The notes under the pieces are model-generated. The model had not been told where the DNA came from. It did not search any database and worked only from the letters and a program-made list of their open reading frames with translations. 64,000 nt of DNA, from the NCBI GenBank assembly GCA_028023455.1, contig JAQFVV010000349.1, positions 219,501 to 283,500 of the forward strand. The letters run 5' to 3'. Below, one piece after another: positions 1 to 10,941 of this stretch. The position numbers were made by a program, and so were the translations under genes. Every line of letters starts with the position of its first letter. Position 1 is the stretch's first letter. The stretch is from Epiperipatus broadwayi (lineage: Eukaryota; Onychophora; Udeonychophora; Euonychophora; Peripatidae).

Positions 1-27
1 ATGTGGAGAGTTTTGCTTTGTTTTGAA
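1..27 (+). mobile_element. Edge fragment of the hammerhead fold-back family
   Basis: The first bases (GGAGAGTTTTGCTTTGTTT) match the right-arm end of the copy at 3.4-3.8 kb. Only the arm end lies in the window, so length and target-site duplication cannot be judged. Confidence 0.6.
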
Positions 28-1210
28 CTATTTTTAAATTGACAATATTATACTTATAAGATTGAACATTTAAATTTTAAGGTTACTATTCTTTACATAA
101 TTTTATTATTAAAATAAATAAAATTAAATTCATAATGTACCATAATCCCTTATAAATTACTTCCCATAATATATGGAGGCCAATAAGAAAAAATAAACAA
201 TAAAGTTTTTCATTCTATCTTTTATTTCTTTCCTTATTCGTTTGTAATTCAATAGAGAGTGAAGGTCCACTAAACCGGAAAGATCTGTAAATGAATTATA
301 ATTTTATAATCTTTTCTGCATAGTAAACTTTCACTTCTATTGAATAAAGTTTTTCATTTATTTATTGAATAACTCCCCCCCCCCCATTCTAGTATAACTT
401 TGTTATTTATTTTATAGCAGGGTAAATATTGAATTTGATCATTATTAACCTATTACATTTTAATTAGTTACATTCAACTTATTTGTTGAGCACATTTTAA
501 ACTTTTCAGTATATCCATATAATTAACACACATATGAATTAGCTAGCTTAAGGTTTTTATACCTTACACATAGAATAACTTTTTATAGATGTAAATACAT
601 ATCTAAATACTACATACATATAAATTATTGCAATTTTCATTTAATAATAGCATATTTCATAATCTGAATTAATGTCAGTAATAATAAACCCAAATCACAG
701 TCCTATCTCCACATTATTTATTTAGTCAATATGGTTAATTTTATCTTTTATTTAATTTCAAATCGATAAGTTATGTGATTTCTAAATGTGTTATTATCTG
801 TTTGATAGTTTATCAAAACCTTTATTGTGTGCACATTCACTCAGTCTTTTACTATACTTTATTTTTTATCTTGTGATTTTGTTACTCCAATTTCCATGTC
901 TTTTTTCTGATTGGTTAAACTTCTCCAAATAATGAATTAACTTAGTGCTATTGTTATAATATAAATATATGATGAATTCAAACCCAAATAAACTGTACTG
1001 AATTAGATTAAGATATTAATTTTTAAGGATACTGCAAATATAAACAAACTTGTTTATACATTTTTTTTATTGACAGTATTTAATATATTTTTTAAGATGA
1101 CTAGATTAGAATAATAGTAAAGTCAGATTTTTGAATATTATTAATAAAAAAGTTGAGAATTTAGAGTTTTAAATATTAATAACTATAAAGGCTATACTTT
1201 TAAATTAAAT
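28..1210. other. A+T-rich DNA without a recognised gene
   Basis: No coding sequence or repeat family was recognised. A C homopolymer lies near 366-376. The rest is A+T-rich sequence with stops in all frames. Confidence 0.6.
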
Positions 1211-1466
1211 ATACTGATGTAAGTAATATTTACTGAGGCTATAACCTCGATAATATGCGTATAAAATGCGATAGTAGGGACCTCTACAGGTGTTTTAACC
1301 ACAAGCTTACACTATGGAAGAAAAGATGGTGTAAGCTTGTGGTTAAAACACCTGTAGAGGTCCCTACTATCGCATTTTATACGCATATTATCGAGGTTAT
1401 AGCCTCAGTAAATATTACTTATGTAATCAATGTGCGTTTAATAAATTTATAATTATACTGATGTAA
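1211..1466. repeat. Perfect 92-bp hairpin with a tail, flanked by a 12-bp direct repeat
   Basis: The left arm 1221-1312 is the exact reverse complement of 1329-1420, with a 16-base loop. The outside is flanked by the direct repeat ATACTGATGTAA at 1211-1222 and 1455-1466. Between the right arm and the second repeat lies an unpaired tail of about 34 bases. The layout (palindrome, one-sided tail, about 12-bp duplication) is like that of the hammerhead fold-back family, but the sequence differs and no hammerhead core was found. The complete arm identity implies a very recent origin or gene conversion between arms. The short reading frame across it is a by-product of the palindrome. Confidence 0.85.
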
Positions 1467-1789
1467 TTAATTTTTTTTTTTTTTTTTAGTTCCTATACCC
1501 AAGAAACCAGGAGGTAAATCCAAAACACTTATCTACTTTACATTATTATTTTTTAGTTTATGGTAGTTTAATTTATATATTAAATAATTCATGAAATATA
1601 ACAAAATCTGAGGGTTTATTTGGCCAGAAAGAACTACTAGATAAAACATGACCTGAAAGTTGTAATACCTCTAAACTTTTAAACTTAATCCATTTGTATG
1701 AATATTAATAAAGTAATTCAATGATTCCCTAATTTGTGAGGAAGATAGATGTCACTACTATATAATATGAAAGACAATATAATATATAG

Positions 1790-2060
1790 CTGGAAAAGAT
1801 GTGAATAGCAGATGAAGCAATACAAGATGAAATGATAATGATTGTCATTTCATATGAGAAATGCTGAGAGCAAATTTAAAATGCTTGGAAGATTATAGTA
1901 TGGGAACATGTGATTGGTAAAATAATTTTTAATTGAATTAATTAAAAGGGATTTAGACAAATTGATTAAGAGAAATATTAAAATTTGCCAAAGAATTAGA
2001 TGCTAAATATATCTCAACATACCTATACAAAAAATTAGGGTGAACATTCCAATAGAATAT
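1790..2060 (+). pseudogene. LINE C-terminal fragment, heavily decayed
   Basis: The plus-strand translation gives a broken version of the peptide encoded on the minus strand near 18.5-18.7 kb (an FxMRxAxSKxKMxG motif, then a KxxDLDK-like stretch). Several stops interrupt it. It is probably the C-terminal region downstream of the reverse transcriptase. The clade is not determined. Confidence 0.45.
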
Positions 2061-2269
2061 TAGACATACGATGAGTTAGAGATTGCAATAGGATAGAGAG
2101 TTTAGAAAGTAAAGTGGGGAAATATTACAGGAAATAAAAATTCATGATTAAAAAAAAAACTAATATAGTATCAATCAAGAATATTGAGGCTGAACATATT
2201 TATGATAATAATAAAAGTGATTCACTATTTAAGATTAAAACTAAAAGATGAAATAAAAAATTAAATTAG

Positions 2270-2530
2270 CAATTTTAGTAAAAAGAAAGAAAAAATGACA
2301 AAATTGTGCTGCATAATAAATGGACAATTGAAATCTTAAACTGGATTCCAAGAGATTATATAAGACCCAGAAAGAGACCACATGTGAGATGGATGGATGA
2401 ATTAAGAAAGTGTGCAGGGGTGATGTGGAGAAGAGAAGCTAAAGATTGGAGAAGATGGATTGAGCTTGGAGAGACCTTCGTCCAGCAGGGGATTGATAAT
2501 GGTTGATGATGATGATGATGATGATGATAT
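2270..2530 (+). mobile_element. RTE-type LINE, 3' end fragment
   Basis: The translation contains the RTE C-terminal pattern around RPHVRWMDELRKCAG and WRREAKDWRRW, followed by a (TGA)n tail at about 2503-2527. Simple GAT/TGA repeats are the usual 3' end of RTE elements. The antisense equivalent is seen at 20.0-20.2 kb. This is a 5'-truncated copy, as is usual for LINE insertions. Confidence 0.75.
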
Positions 2531-2633
2531 ATATATAATGTCGAAAAAAATTGATGAATTTTGAAGCAATGATGAAATTGTGTTATATATATATGTATAT
2601 CCTTAATTTAATAATTTAACATTAAATAAATAA

Positions 2634-3118
2634 TAAAACACTTTAATAAATGGGAATCCAGTTTTTAAAATCTAATTAAAATTTTAATTTCCAAGGTAAC
2701 AATTAATTAAAGCTTATTTTGCAGGCTGAAATGATAGTAAGTTGTCTAAGCTAGATTTTACCAAAAAAGGCATTCACTTTCAGTTAATACTCAAGCTTTT
2801 AAATAAGCTTATAGTGAGACAATGAACATATACAGGTATGAGAATTTGAAGAGAAATTTGTGATGCTTCAGATTCTTATGTGTGATCATTGTCTCATTGC
2901 AAGACAAGTTTTAATTGGCTTAGAAATATCACAGCTTGAAATTTTAACTAGATTTTAAAAATGGGATTTCCATTTATCAAAATGTTTCATCACCAATTTA
3001 ATCCAGTGAAATTATCATATATGACTCACTCTAGAAGAGTCTTAATTTCAGATGAGAATTAAGAGGTTAGAGTGATATTTCGAATTCTCATACCTGTATG
3101 TGTTCATTGTCTTGCTAT
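2634..3118. repeat. Inverted-repeat element with internal repeated segments
   Basis: Arms 2811-2846 and 3083-3118 are inverted copies (AGTGAGACAATGAACA and its complement). The segment at about 2634-2720 recurs inverted at 2900-2992 and again at 5.93-6.12 kb (AAAATGTTTCATCA boundary). No protein is encoded. It is probably a non-autonomous fold-back element; its superfamily is unknown. Confidence 0.55.
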
Positions 3119-3551
3119 AAACCAAGGGTAGGCACACATGAGGTCAATGAGGGGTGCATGCCAGTTTTTCATATATTGTAAAGACCCACCCTATATTATT
3201 TAAGTACATAAAAATAAATACATATAGTCAAATTTTATTTAACTTAATTAATATGATAACATATTCTACACAAGTTTTAAGTGCTGTAAAAATATAGAAG
3301 AAAATATAATTAAGAGAAATAAGTAAAATATATATAACATTTAATGGAAATCTTGGTTAAATATTTGAAATTTGATATATAATTTGTTAAAGCTGATTGC
3401 AGCAATTCTATGAGATGCTGATTCAACTGTGAACAATATTTCAAATTAAACAAAGCAAAACTCTCCATACAGTAGTGCCATATTGTGCCATCAAGAGCAA
3501 TCAATGGATGCCAGAAGGCTTGTACATAAAATCCCTATCTAGTGCCTACTC

Positions 3552-3610
3552 ATCCAATATCTCCATACTAGTTTCTGGCTTGTGGACATCATCAGTGAGG
3601 AGCCTTGGAT
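3552..3610 (-). ncRNA. Hammerhead ribozyme motif, left arm
   Basis: On the minus strand: ATCCAA, internal loop, CTCCTCA, CTGATGA, a small stem-loop, GAAAC, TA, GTA, TGGAGA, TTGGAT. All core residues are present and the H17 position is A, which is allowed. Stem II has one U-C mismatch, and stem I one C-A mismatch, so activity may be reduced. Confidence 0.6.
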
Positions 3611-3629
3611 CTAGGTGCAGTGCTCTCAG

Positions 3630-3688
3630 ATCCAAGGCTCCTCACTGACGAAGGCCACAAGCCAGAAATTAGTATGGGGATATTGGAT
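3630..3688 (+). ncRNA. Hammerhead ribozyme motif, right arm
   Basis: CTGACGA at 3645-3651 and GAAA at 3665-3668 form the core, with a GGC/GCC stem II around a CACAA loop. The predicted cleavage site follows A3674 (GTA). Stem I pairs CTCCTCA with TGGGGA, then ATCCAA (3630-3635) with TTGGAT (3683-3688). Stem III is only 2 bp and carries a U-G wobble here. An A-A mismatch sits at the base of stem II. Confidence 0.68.
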
Positions 3689-5340
3689 GAGTAGGCACTA
3701 GATAGGGATTTTATGCACAAGCCTTCTGGCATCCATTGATTGCTCTTGTTGGCACAAGATGGCACTACTGTATGGAGAGTTTTGCTTTGTTTAATAACAA
3801 TTATGTGCTAGTATGAGATAGTGATCATGTGATGTTTAGTGGTTTAATATTTCAACTTCACGAACCTTATGGTGGAATGCAACAATTCACCACAATATGT
3901 TGTACCAAAAATTGAAATTAGATAGCAAGCAGCTTTCTTTAAGTGTGGATATTTTGATTCTGGCATGAGTTTCCAAAATTCAATTAGAGAATTAGATTTG
4001 TGATGCATTTGCAATGCCTGATTCTCTTTCATCTCTAATAAATTCAATTCCCCAGCCATTTTTTTGACAAGTATTATTTCAGAAATTAGAAGTCCATCAA
4101 TGTAGATTTAAAACTTTCCAAATCTTCAAACCTACATTTAAAATCCACTTGCAATTTTCCATTTTTTCTTATATTCATCTAATTTTTCATCTACGATATT
4201 AATTATATTTGTATTTATTCGTGAAGAATGATTAAATATTCTGGACTTAAGATCATGCACAAAAAACCAAAATTTAGCTTCAAAACTAAATACAGTTTGT
4301 GACAAATCACCCATCATTTTTTTCCTTATGTTCCATAATGTTTGTAAGGAGCATTAAGTCAGAAAAACAAGTTTCATTTTCTAATTCTGAATATTTGTTT
4401 CTTTTTCTTTTAAAAATATTATGATAGGATTTAAGAGTTCCACCAAATGGCTCAAAACATTGTAAGTTGACAGCCATCTTTTAACAGATCATAAGAAGAA
4501 ATCACTGGGCAATTCATTTGTTTCATCATTTAACTCTTTTAAAAAGTTCTTAAATTGATGATGTGTTTTGGCATTTGTTCTAATTAAATTCACAATCTGT
4601 AAAATAATCTTACCCACAATTTTTATTTTGAGTACTTTGTTATGAGATGTTTGTGGTGAATTATGTAGTGAATAGATACAAAACATGAAATTTTAGGATC
4701 ATTGTTTAAAAGACCAATAAGACCTAGGTTTTTTCTTATCATTGCAGGTCTTCTTCAGTCACAACACTTGCAAATTTATCATGAGACAATTCCAACCTGT
4801 TCATTACCTCATCAAACTCATTTTTGACATTGATACTATGAATTGTTCTTCCTTCAAATTTACATCTGTATATAGAGTAGATAAAAATGGCCAATTGTGG
4901 ATTTTTCTGTATGTCTGTAAATTCAATGAGAGAGAAACTGAATGCTGTACAATTTTTTAAATCATACATCAAACTATTTTCAACATTATTACTAATTTCA
5001 TTAATATGACACCCAGTTGTGTGGCATGACATATCTTGTGTGATCAATTTATGCAGTATTGTATTATCTGGATCCAAAACTTTAATCACGTCTTCCAAAT
5101 TTCTTTTAATAAATTCTTCATTTCCATATGGATGTTTGGAATATTCCAAGCTATCAAAAAACTAGGTCTGTTGGTTCTGTCATCTTCATGACTAAATGAA
5201 GAGAACAGTCCTTGTTACTTATGAAGACCTGATTGTAATGACTTAAGTTTCTCTGTTTGCAATTTTGAATTTTGCAGATATTGAATTGAAAAGTGGGGAT
5301 GACTTACTTCATAATGTTAATGTAAATTTCTTACTTAGTC

Positions 5341-5929
5341 GTTTGCAATTGTAATTTTATAAATAAGACACGATGACTTTCTATCCATACTTTCTGAAAG
5401 TTTCTATTTTCTTGTTGTATTTTTATATTGGATTATTTCCATCATCTAATATGAGTATTCAATGTGTTTAGAAAAATTTAACTTTATTTAAATATTCCAA
5501 ATACATTCAACTGTTAGTAATTGCACATCAAACAGGTTAGTAAAACAGTCTACTTACCAGATTTTTTGAAAAAATATGAAATAGAACATTTAGTTGATAG
5601 AAAAACTATCAGTGAAATATATAACTACAAAATTATACAAGTCATGTGATCACTCCATATGCACATATAGTAATTTTGTAAGATTCAGTAAATGTCATTA
5701 ACATACAGTTTGGCAATATATTTGAAAATAGTATGGACATATATGCACGATGTAATTTGTAATAAAATAAGTAATTAAAATGTTTGCTAAAAAATTTTAT
5801 CATATTACAAATTTTGTGTAATTAAAAAAACACTGAAATAATAAAAATAAAATCAGATTACAATGGGAGTTGCATCTAGCTCAACTAAGAGTCGCATGCA
5901 GCTCAAACACATTTTCTCACTATTGCTAG
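5341..5929. other. No recognised feature
   Basis: A+T-rich spacer with no recognisable coding sequence or structured repeat. Confidence 0.5.
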
Positions 5930-6115
5930 AAACTTCTTTAAAAGCTTGAGTACTAATCAAAGTGTAATCTTTTGGTTAAAAAGTACCTTATAGGATGTAC
6001 TATCATATCAGTCTGCAAAAGAAGTTTTAATTAGTTGTTGCCTTGGAAACATTATTGCTTGAAATTTTAACTAAATTTTAAAACTAGAATTCCTATTTAT
6101 TAAAATGTTTCATCA
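5930..6115 (+). repeat. Copy of the 2.6-3.0 kb repeat
   Basis: It shares GCTTGAAATTTTAACTA, then an AAAATGTTTCATCA boundary, with 2900-2992. It is non-coding. Confidence 0.5.
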
Positions 6116-6590
6116 TATATATATATGAGTATAGGGGATTTGAAGTCAAATTTTCAAGCACCCTTCAACTATCCATACTATCTCATACAACTGATACACA
6201 TGATCACCCACATGCAGAAAATATAAATAATCACCAATATATGTATTTCATATCAGTTGGTCCAGATTATCATCTTCCACACACATATATACTCACTTTA
6301 TATTAAATAGCAAATCTTCATACTTTAATGAACACACTTCAATGTACTCCAACCTCCAACTTTTCAGCCATCCATATCATTGAAAATCCAATGATGAAAA
6401 TCCAAATCTCATGCTGACACCAATATTATTGCCATGCCCATGTTGACCTCAAGTCACTGAACCCTCATGTATAGGACCTTATCCATTTAAATACATGTGT
6501 GTGGTCATGTGTATCAGTTGTATGAGATAGTGTGTATAGTTGAAGGGTGCTTGAAATCTGAGTTCAAATCCCCTATACTTACAATTAAGC
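6116..6590. mobile_element. TIR element, family B, copy 1
   Basis: Long inverted termini (about 85 bp) start TATAGGGGATTTGAA and end TTCAAATCCCCTATA. The interior has TTTCATATCAGTTGGTCCAGA and CCCATGTTGACCT segments shared with copies near 9.2-9.9 and 23.5-24.1 kb. The terminal GAGTTCAAATCCCC resembles a tRNA B box, so a tRNA-related origin of the ends is possible. It has no coding capacity. No clear target duplication was found for this copy. Confidence 0.65.
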
Positions 6591-6622
6591 TCTAGGTTTG
6601 CGAAGAATGCCTAGTTTTAAAA

Positions 6623-7208
6623 TAATTACATATATATTTAATTAAGAGGAGCAAACCAATCTAACATAGGCTATGAATAAATAGCACTCTAATGTTTAGC
6701 AAGGATCAAGAATAGTATGAACCACATATTCATTAAGCCTCTGATATTTAAATAATGAATAGCAATTTGTATCAAAAACATCAGTCAAAAACTTAAAGAA
6801 CAATCTAACCATTCTATTCTTGATCCTTTCTAAGCATATAGAATACTATTTATTTATAGCCCTGAGGGAGATTGGTTTCTTTCCCTTAAATAAATATATA
6901 TTAAGCTATGCTAATTTCATGTTTAGAATTATTAATTTCTGCTTGATTATTAAAAAGAAAATTATTAAAAATTAGATATATACATCCTTCTCTAATTAAT
7001 TACTAGTTTTAATAATGAATAATACCATATTTTCATCTGGCTGGTATATTAATTTAGATCTGAATTTCCATCATTGTTAGCAAAGATAAGCTTATTGAGA
7101 TCAAAATAAAAAATACATGGCCCATTCTACTATTGATCCTTGCTAAACATACAGAGTTCTATTTATTCATAGCCTGATGGAGACTGATTTGTTAATTTTA
7201 ATTACAAG
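6623..7208. repeat. Inverted repeat plus a third copy
   Basis: 6623-6716 and 6813-6900 are imperfect inverted repeats (key segments GCTATGAATAAATAG and GGATCAAGAATAG and their complements). A third copy at 7121-7208 has the orientation of the second. Both of these are followed by GCTATGCTAA. Non-coding; superfamily not recognised. Confidence 0.6.
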
Positions 7209-7669
7209 TATATTCAGCTATGCTAAAGTTGCAGAAAGGAATTTTCTGTTAACTGCAAGGAGATATGTATTCCTCTTTGAATCCTTAAGAGAACTGAGCA
7301 GGACAAATTCTTAATATCCACTCCATATATTCTTGTTGTTGCAATCAGCAAGCAAACACATATCAGCCAGTGCGGAGAGTTTATTGGGTTTTATCTCTAA
7401 GTTTATGATCAAGAAACATCATATTCTTTCTTTTCAATTGCTTAATAGTTTTTAACTGAAATAACAATTGCAGTTTCTTGAAGGCAGGACGAATTTGGAT
7501 GCATGATTAATTTTTTTTCTTATATATGAAAGGAGATAAAGCTAAATTATGTTTCTTATTCTCAAGAAGCTATAAAGTCATGAGCAAAAAAAGTAGTTGA
7601 TGGCCAAAGGTAGAGGGTGCTAAGAATCCATTGATTTCAGACCCAGGCTTCATTTAATGATGATGTTTT

Positions 7670-8580
7670 ATTTAGGTAGTGCTGTATACAGCTATCACAT
7701 CAGAGATAAAGGTGGTCAGACCAACAAAACTAAAAGTAATTTGGAAACAAAGTTTTATAACTAAATACTGACTTAATTGCCACAAGTTATAAAATATTAA
7801 GATTTACCTAATAACGCTTAATAAATTACATATCAATAATATTACTTATGAAATGCCAACTAGGCATACGTAAGTTATAATAAGGCCAATGTGGCCTGTT
7901 TCATTCCTAGCTCCACTTTGATATCTTCAGTGGTGGAGTTCACTGGGTCTTTCCATAGTTCTCATTACACATGGTTACTTTGTATCTTCTCTAACATAAG
8001 CAGCTCGCATGATGCGAGTGTGTATAAAAAGACCTCGATTTTCCTTATCTCCAAGTTTTTATATATTTTCATGTAATGTGGAATGTTCTAGAAAATAACT
8101 TAATTATAATTGTTGTTGTTTTTTAATTAATATTTTTAATCCATAATGCTTATCATTTATTTTATCTGTAATTACTCTACTTCTTTGAGTTCTAAATATA
8201 TTCATATAAAGCACCTCCTCCACTTCGAAAATTTATAATTTTTGAAGTCTCACATGGTATTTTAGATAACTCTGTTCCTTCTTGATTGTTTGTAACCTGC
8301 ATGGAGTTGCTTGCTTTTCAACAGTAATGTCCTTGTCTGTTTTGTGCTCTTCATTGACTTCTGGTGAGTCCGCCTCCTCTATATAATCTGGAATGTCCGG
8401 CACTATATTACTTAAGTTCGCTCATTTTTTTCTTCCCAATGTATGACATGATTTATATGTTTTTGCTGTCTTGACTACTACTATTTGTTTTGATAGATGT
8501 TCTTTAATTTTGCCTTTCACCCAGTGTTTTGCAAGAACATCTCTCACCCAGACTTTTTCTCCCACTGATACTGCCATTCA
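7670..8580 (-). pseudogene. Ty3/gypsy pol C-terminal tail and possible LTR fragment
   Basis: The minus-strand translation at about 8200-8580 gives VGEKVWVRDVLAKHWVKGKI and continues with an acidic tail. This matches the region downstream of the integrase in the complete gypsy element here (a GDTVIFRD...QWVNGKI segment). A purine-rich GTGGAGGAGG tract (minus strand, about 8209-8222) could be the polypurine tract, and the A+T-rich remainder could be a partial LTR. Stops are present. It lies inside RTE copy I; ends are approximate. Confidence 0.6.
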
Positions 8581-10077
8581 ATTGAAGAAAGATTGCACAA
8601 ATTAAAAATGTTTAATATTGAATAGACATTGTTGGACTTAATATGAAAAGATAATTGATTTAAAAAGTGGTTATATATTTTACTACAAAAGCAAAAATAT
8701 TAAAAGAACAAATGTAGTAGGAGTCAAAAAAGTAGAACAATAACATTGTGAAGATTCATGGTATTTCAGACAGAATGGCAAAATTAGTTATTCAAATTAA
8801 TGGAAAATAATTCAGATTTATTCCCAACAAATTCTCATTGTCATAACCAAGTAGAGGATTTTTATATGAATATATAAAATGCTTTTGATCAGACCAAACA
8901 TTTTAAAATTGATGAGACTCTTTAATGCTACAATTCGATTGAAGGATGAAAGTGTTATTGATAACTAGTCTTGGAGAGTTCATAGATAAAGCAAAACTAT
9001 ATATTATGTATTCTTTTTTTTTGAAAGAAAGGTTAAATGGAGCCTTGACTAATACAAATTATTTATTTCAATATGATAATGTTCTAATAAATTCAACACA
9101 AGAAGTGATTTCTATTGTTGAGATATAAGATATATGTTGATAGATATGAAAATTATTTAAAAAAAACAATATTAACAGTTGACATTTCTAACTTTCAAGA
9201 ACAATTCAATATATAGGGTATATGAGCACAGACTTTCACATGACCCACCACTTTCCACACTATCTCATAACACTGATACACTTGAACACACATATGTCGA
9301 AAAGATAAATAATCACCAATATACGTATTTCATGCTAAACCAGCAATCATCAATTGGTCCAGATTACCATCTCTGCACATATATGCCATAAGTGCTCAGA
9401 TATATATTAAGATAGCCAATCCTCATACTTTAATGGACAAGCTTCAATCTACTCCACACTCCAACTCTTCAACCATCCATCCAATTGAAAATCTGATGAT
9501 GGAATGCTCAAAGGCCACCCCGAGGCTGAGATTCTTGTCACACCCATGTTGACCTAAGGTCAATCTGACCCCTCATGTATAGGGCATAATCCATTTAATG
9601 CATATACAAGAGATGGACAGACATCTCTACCATGTAATAACTGAAACACACAGGCCTATTATGTACCTGTGTCTATATAAATAATATATAGGGTATTTGA
9701 GCACAGAGATTCACACGACCCACCACTCTCCACATTATCTCATAATACTGATACACTTGAATACATACATTATTGCTGGTTTAGCATGAAATAAAATCTG
9801 TGCTAATATACCCTATATATTACATATATAGACACAGGTATATAATAAGCCTGTGTTTCAGTTAAGAACAATTCAATGAGTTTAAATTAAAACTTACAAA
9901 TTGTTTTAAAATAATAACAGATTTTGAAGATAGTTCAGATGTGAATGAAATCAATAAGAAAATAACTGATACACTATTAAAGACTGCAAGAAAGATAACT
10001 TATAAAAAAGCAACAATTTACCAGTTAATTTTTTAGTGAGACAAGAAGGAATATGAAAATTCTTAAAAATAATCTAC
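8580..10077 (+). pseudogene. RTE endonuclease domain remnant (copy I)
   Basis: Segments such as KLYIMYSFFLKERL and ITDTLLKTARKI match the endonuclease and linker encoded at 21.6-22.4 kb (KLYIMNSFFEKN, ITDAFLKTAIKIAG). Frameshifts and stops are frequent. The family B insertion at 9211-9863 interrupts it, and the sequence on each side is contiguous with the paralogue. Confidence 0.7.
9197..9877. mobile_element. TIR/fold-back element, family B, copy 2, 14-bp duplication
   Basis: The insertion 9211-9863 is flanked by AAGAACAATTCAAT (9197-9210 and 9864-9877). It contains the family B interior and a terminal palindrome. CACAGG...CCTGTG hairpins and CCTATATATTA segments occur in both orientations near 9640-9700 and 9800-9860. 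RTE sequence continues directly across the site when compared with the copy at 21.9-22.0 kb, so the 14-bp duplication is a true target duplication. It has no coding capacity. Which enzyme moves it is unknown. Confidence 0.75.
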
Positions 10078-10162
10078 TAAGGAGAATTCATGTAATGTTC
10101 TAATTTATTTATTAAGCACATATATCTTACTTATGAAATTAAAGAGAAAAGATTTTACTTTT

Positions 10163-10844
10163 TGTTATGTAGTAGTACGATTAATATTAAGAAAAAATAC
10201 GTGTGAAACTGTGTGTACTCCAAAAGTTAAAAGTGTTAAATAATTACATGTGAAAGTAAACGAGTTGATTTAATAAAAACGAAAATTAGAAATTACAAAT
10301 GGTTTTTCATATATATATTTTATAAAAAGCAAGGTGTAAAATAAGATGGAAGATCCGAATAAATAATTAATTAAATGAAGAATTAAAAATGTAAAGAACA
10401 ATTTAATTAATTAGTTCAGAAATAATCCCAGAATACTTTTGCGAATAAAATTGTTAAGGAATAAACAATAGAACAAAAAGAGATACAATCTAGTGGAAAA
10501 AGTCAAGTCAGCGTCAGTCCTGTTTTTCTGAGAGACATGTGTAGCGTGAATTTCGGAACAGGACCAACGATGGGAGGAGAACCAGATATTTGGGTCTGAA
10601 GGTAATAAAGACCGACCTAGGGTAATTATACAGACTATACCTGTCTTATTATTATTTTTGTAAGCCTTACAGGCGCTAGTAAACTACTTATAATCCTGTT
10701 TATAAATGCTTGTTAATTTTTATACTAATAAAATCTTTTATCTGTTAAGTGAGATATCTTAATTTCATGCATGAGAGTAATAGTTATTTGAATTGGATGT
10801 GTTTGATTATTTCTCGTAAGTAACATTAAATCAAGTACATCACA
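10163..10844 (+). repeat. 5' LTR
   Basis: It starts TGTTATG and ends ACATCACA. It should carry promoter and polyadenylation signals; an AATAAAATC motif lies near its 3' end. It pairs with 14,778-15,461. Confidence 0.9.
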
Positions 10845-10848
10845 ATTT

Positions 10849-10860
10849 TGGCGCAGTCAG
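10849..10860 (+). other. Primer-binding site
   Basis: TGGCGCAGTCAG lies four bases after the 5' LTR, where a tRNA 3' end would prime minus-strand synthesis. Similar GGCGCAGT sites in other gypsy elements are matched to tRNA-Ser; here the tRNA is not confirmed. Confidence 0.7.
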
Positions 10861-10941
10861 GAGAAAACCGGTTTTTCAAGCTTTATGAAAGAAGTACAGC
10901 GAACAGTTATTCAGAAGTCCGTGAGTTATTAAAGAATTAAA

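Larger units (their letters stand above)
3435..3855. mobile_element. Hammerhead fold-back element (copy in hAT pseudogene)
   Basis: The insertion 3445-3845 is flanked by the 10-bp duplication AATATTTCAA (3435-3444 and 3846-3855). Its two arms are near-perfect inverted repeats beginning with CAAAACTCTCCATACAGTAG. They are followed on the right by a one-sided tail ending GTGATGTTTAGTGGTTT. The host is the hAT pseudogene: the encoded peptide runs on across the duplication, which independently confirms the 10-bp target duplication. The two arms each contain a hammerhead motif, on opposite strands. Confidence 0.88.
3310..5340 (-). pseudogene. hAT transposase pseudogene (ZBED5/GTF2IRD2-like)
   Basis: Broken minus-strand frames carry the typical order of this domesticated-looking hAT family. 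There is a segment with EEFIKRNLEDVIKVL and the LTQDMSxHTT region (4739-5149), then NLIRTNAKTHHQFKNFLKEL (4489-4686). The C-terminal dimerisation region follows (3844-4059, FWKLMPESKYPHLKKAA) and continues beyond an insertion as SQLNQHLIELLQSAL (about 3330-3434). Frameshifts and stops separate the pieces, so no protein is expected. The C-terminal coding region is cut by the fold-back insertion at 3445-3845. Reading frame and sequence resume directly across the duplicated target site. Confidence 0.8.

Noticed and set aside
1255-1452. A 65-codon gene at 1.3 kb
   Set aside because: It lies across the perfect palindrome and is a by-product of the inverted repeat.
9480-9530. A CTGATGA in family B as another hammerhead
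   Set aside because: No GAAA, stem II or cleavage triplet follows in the right order on either strand.
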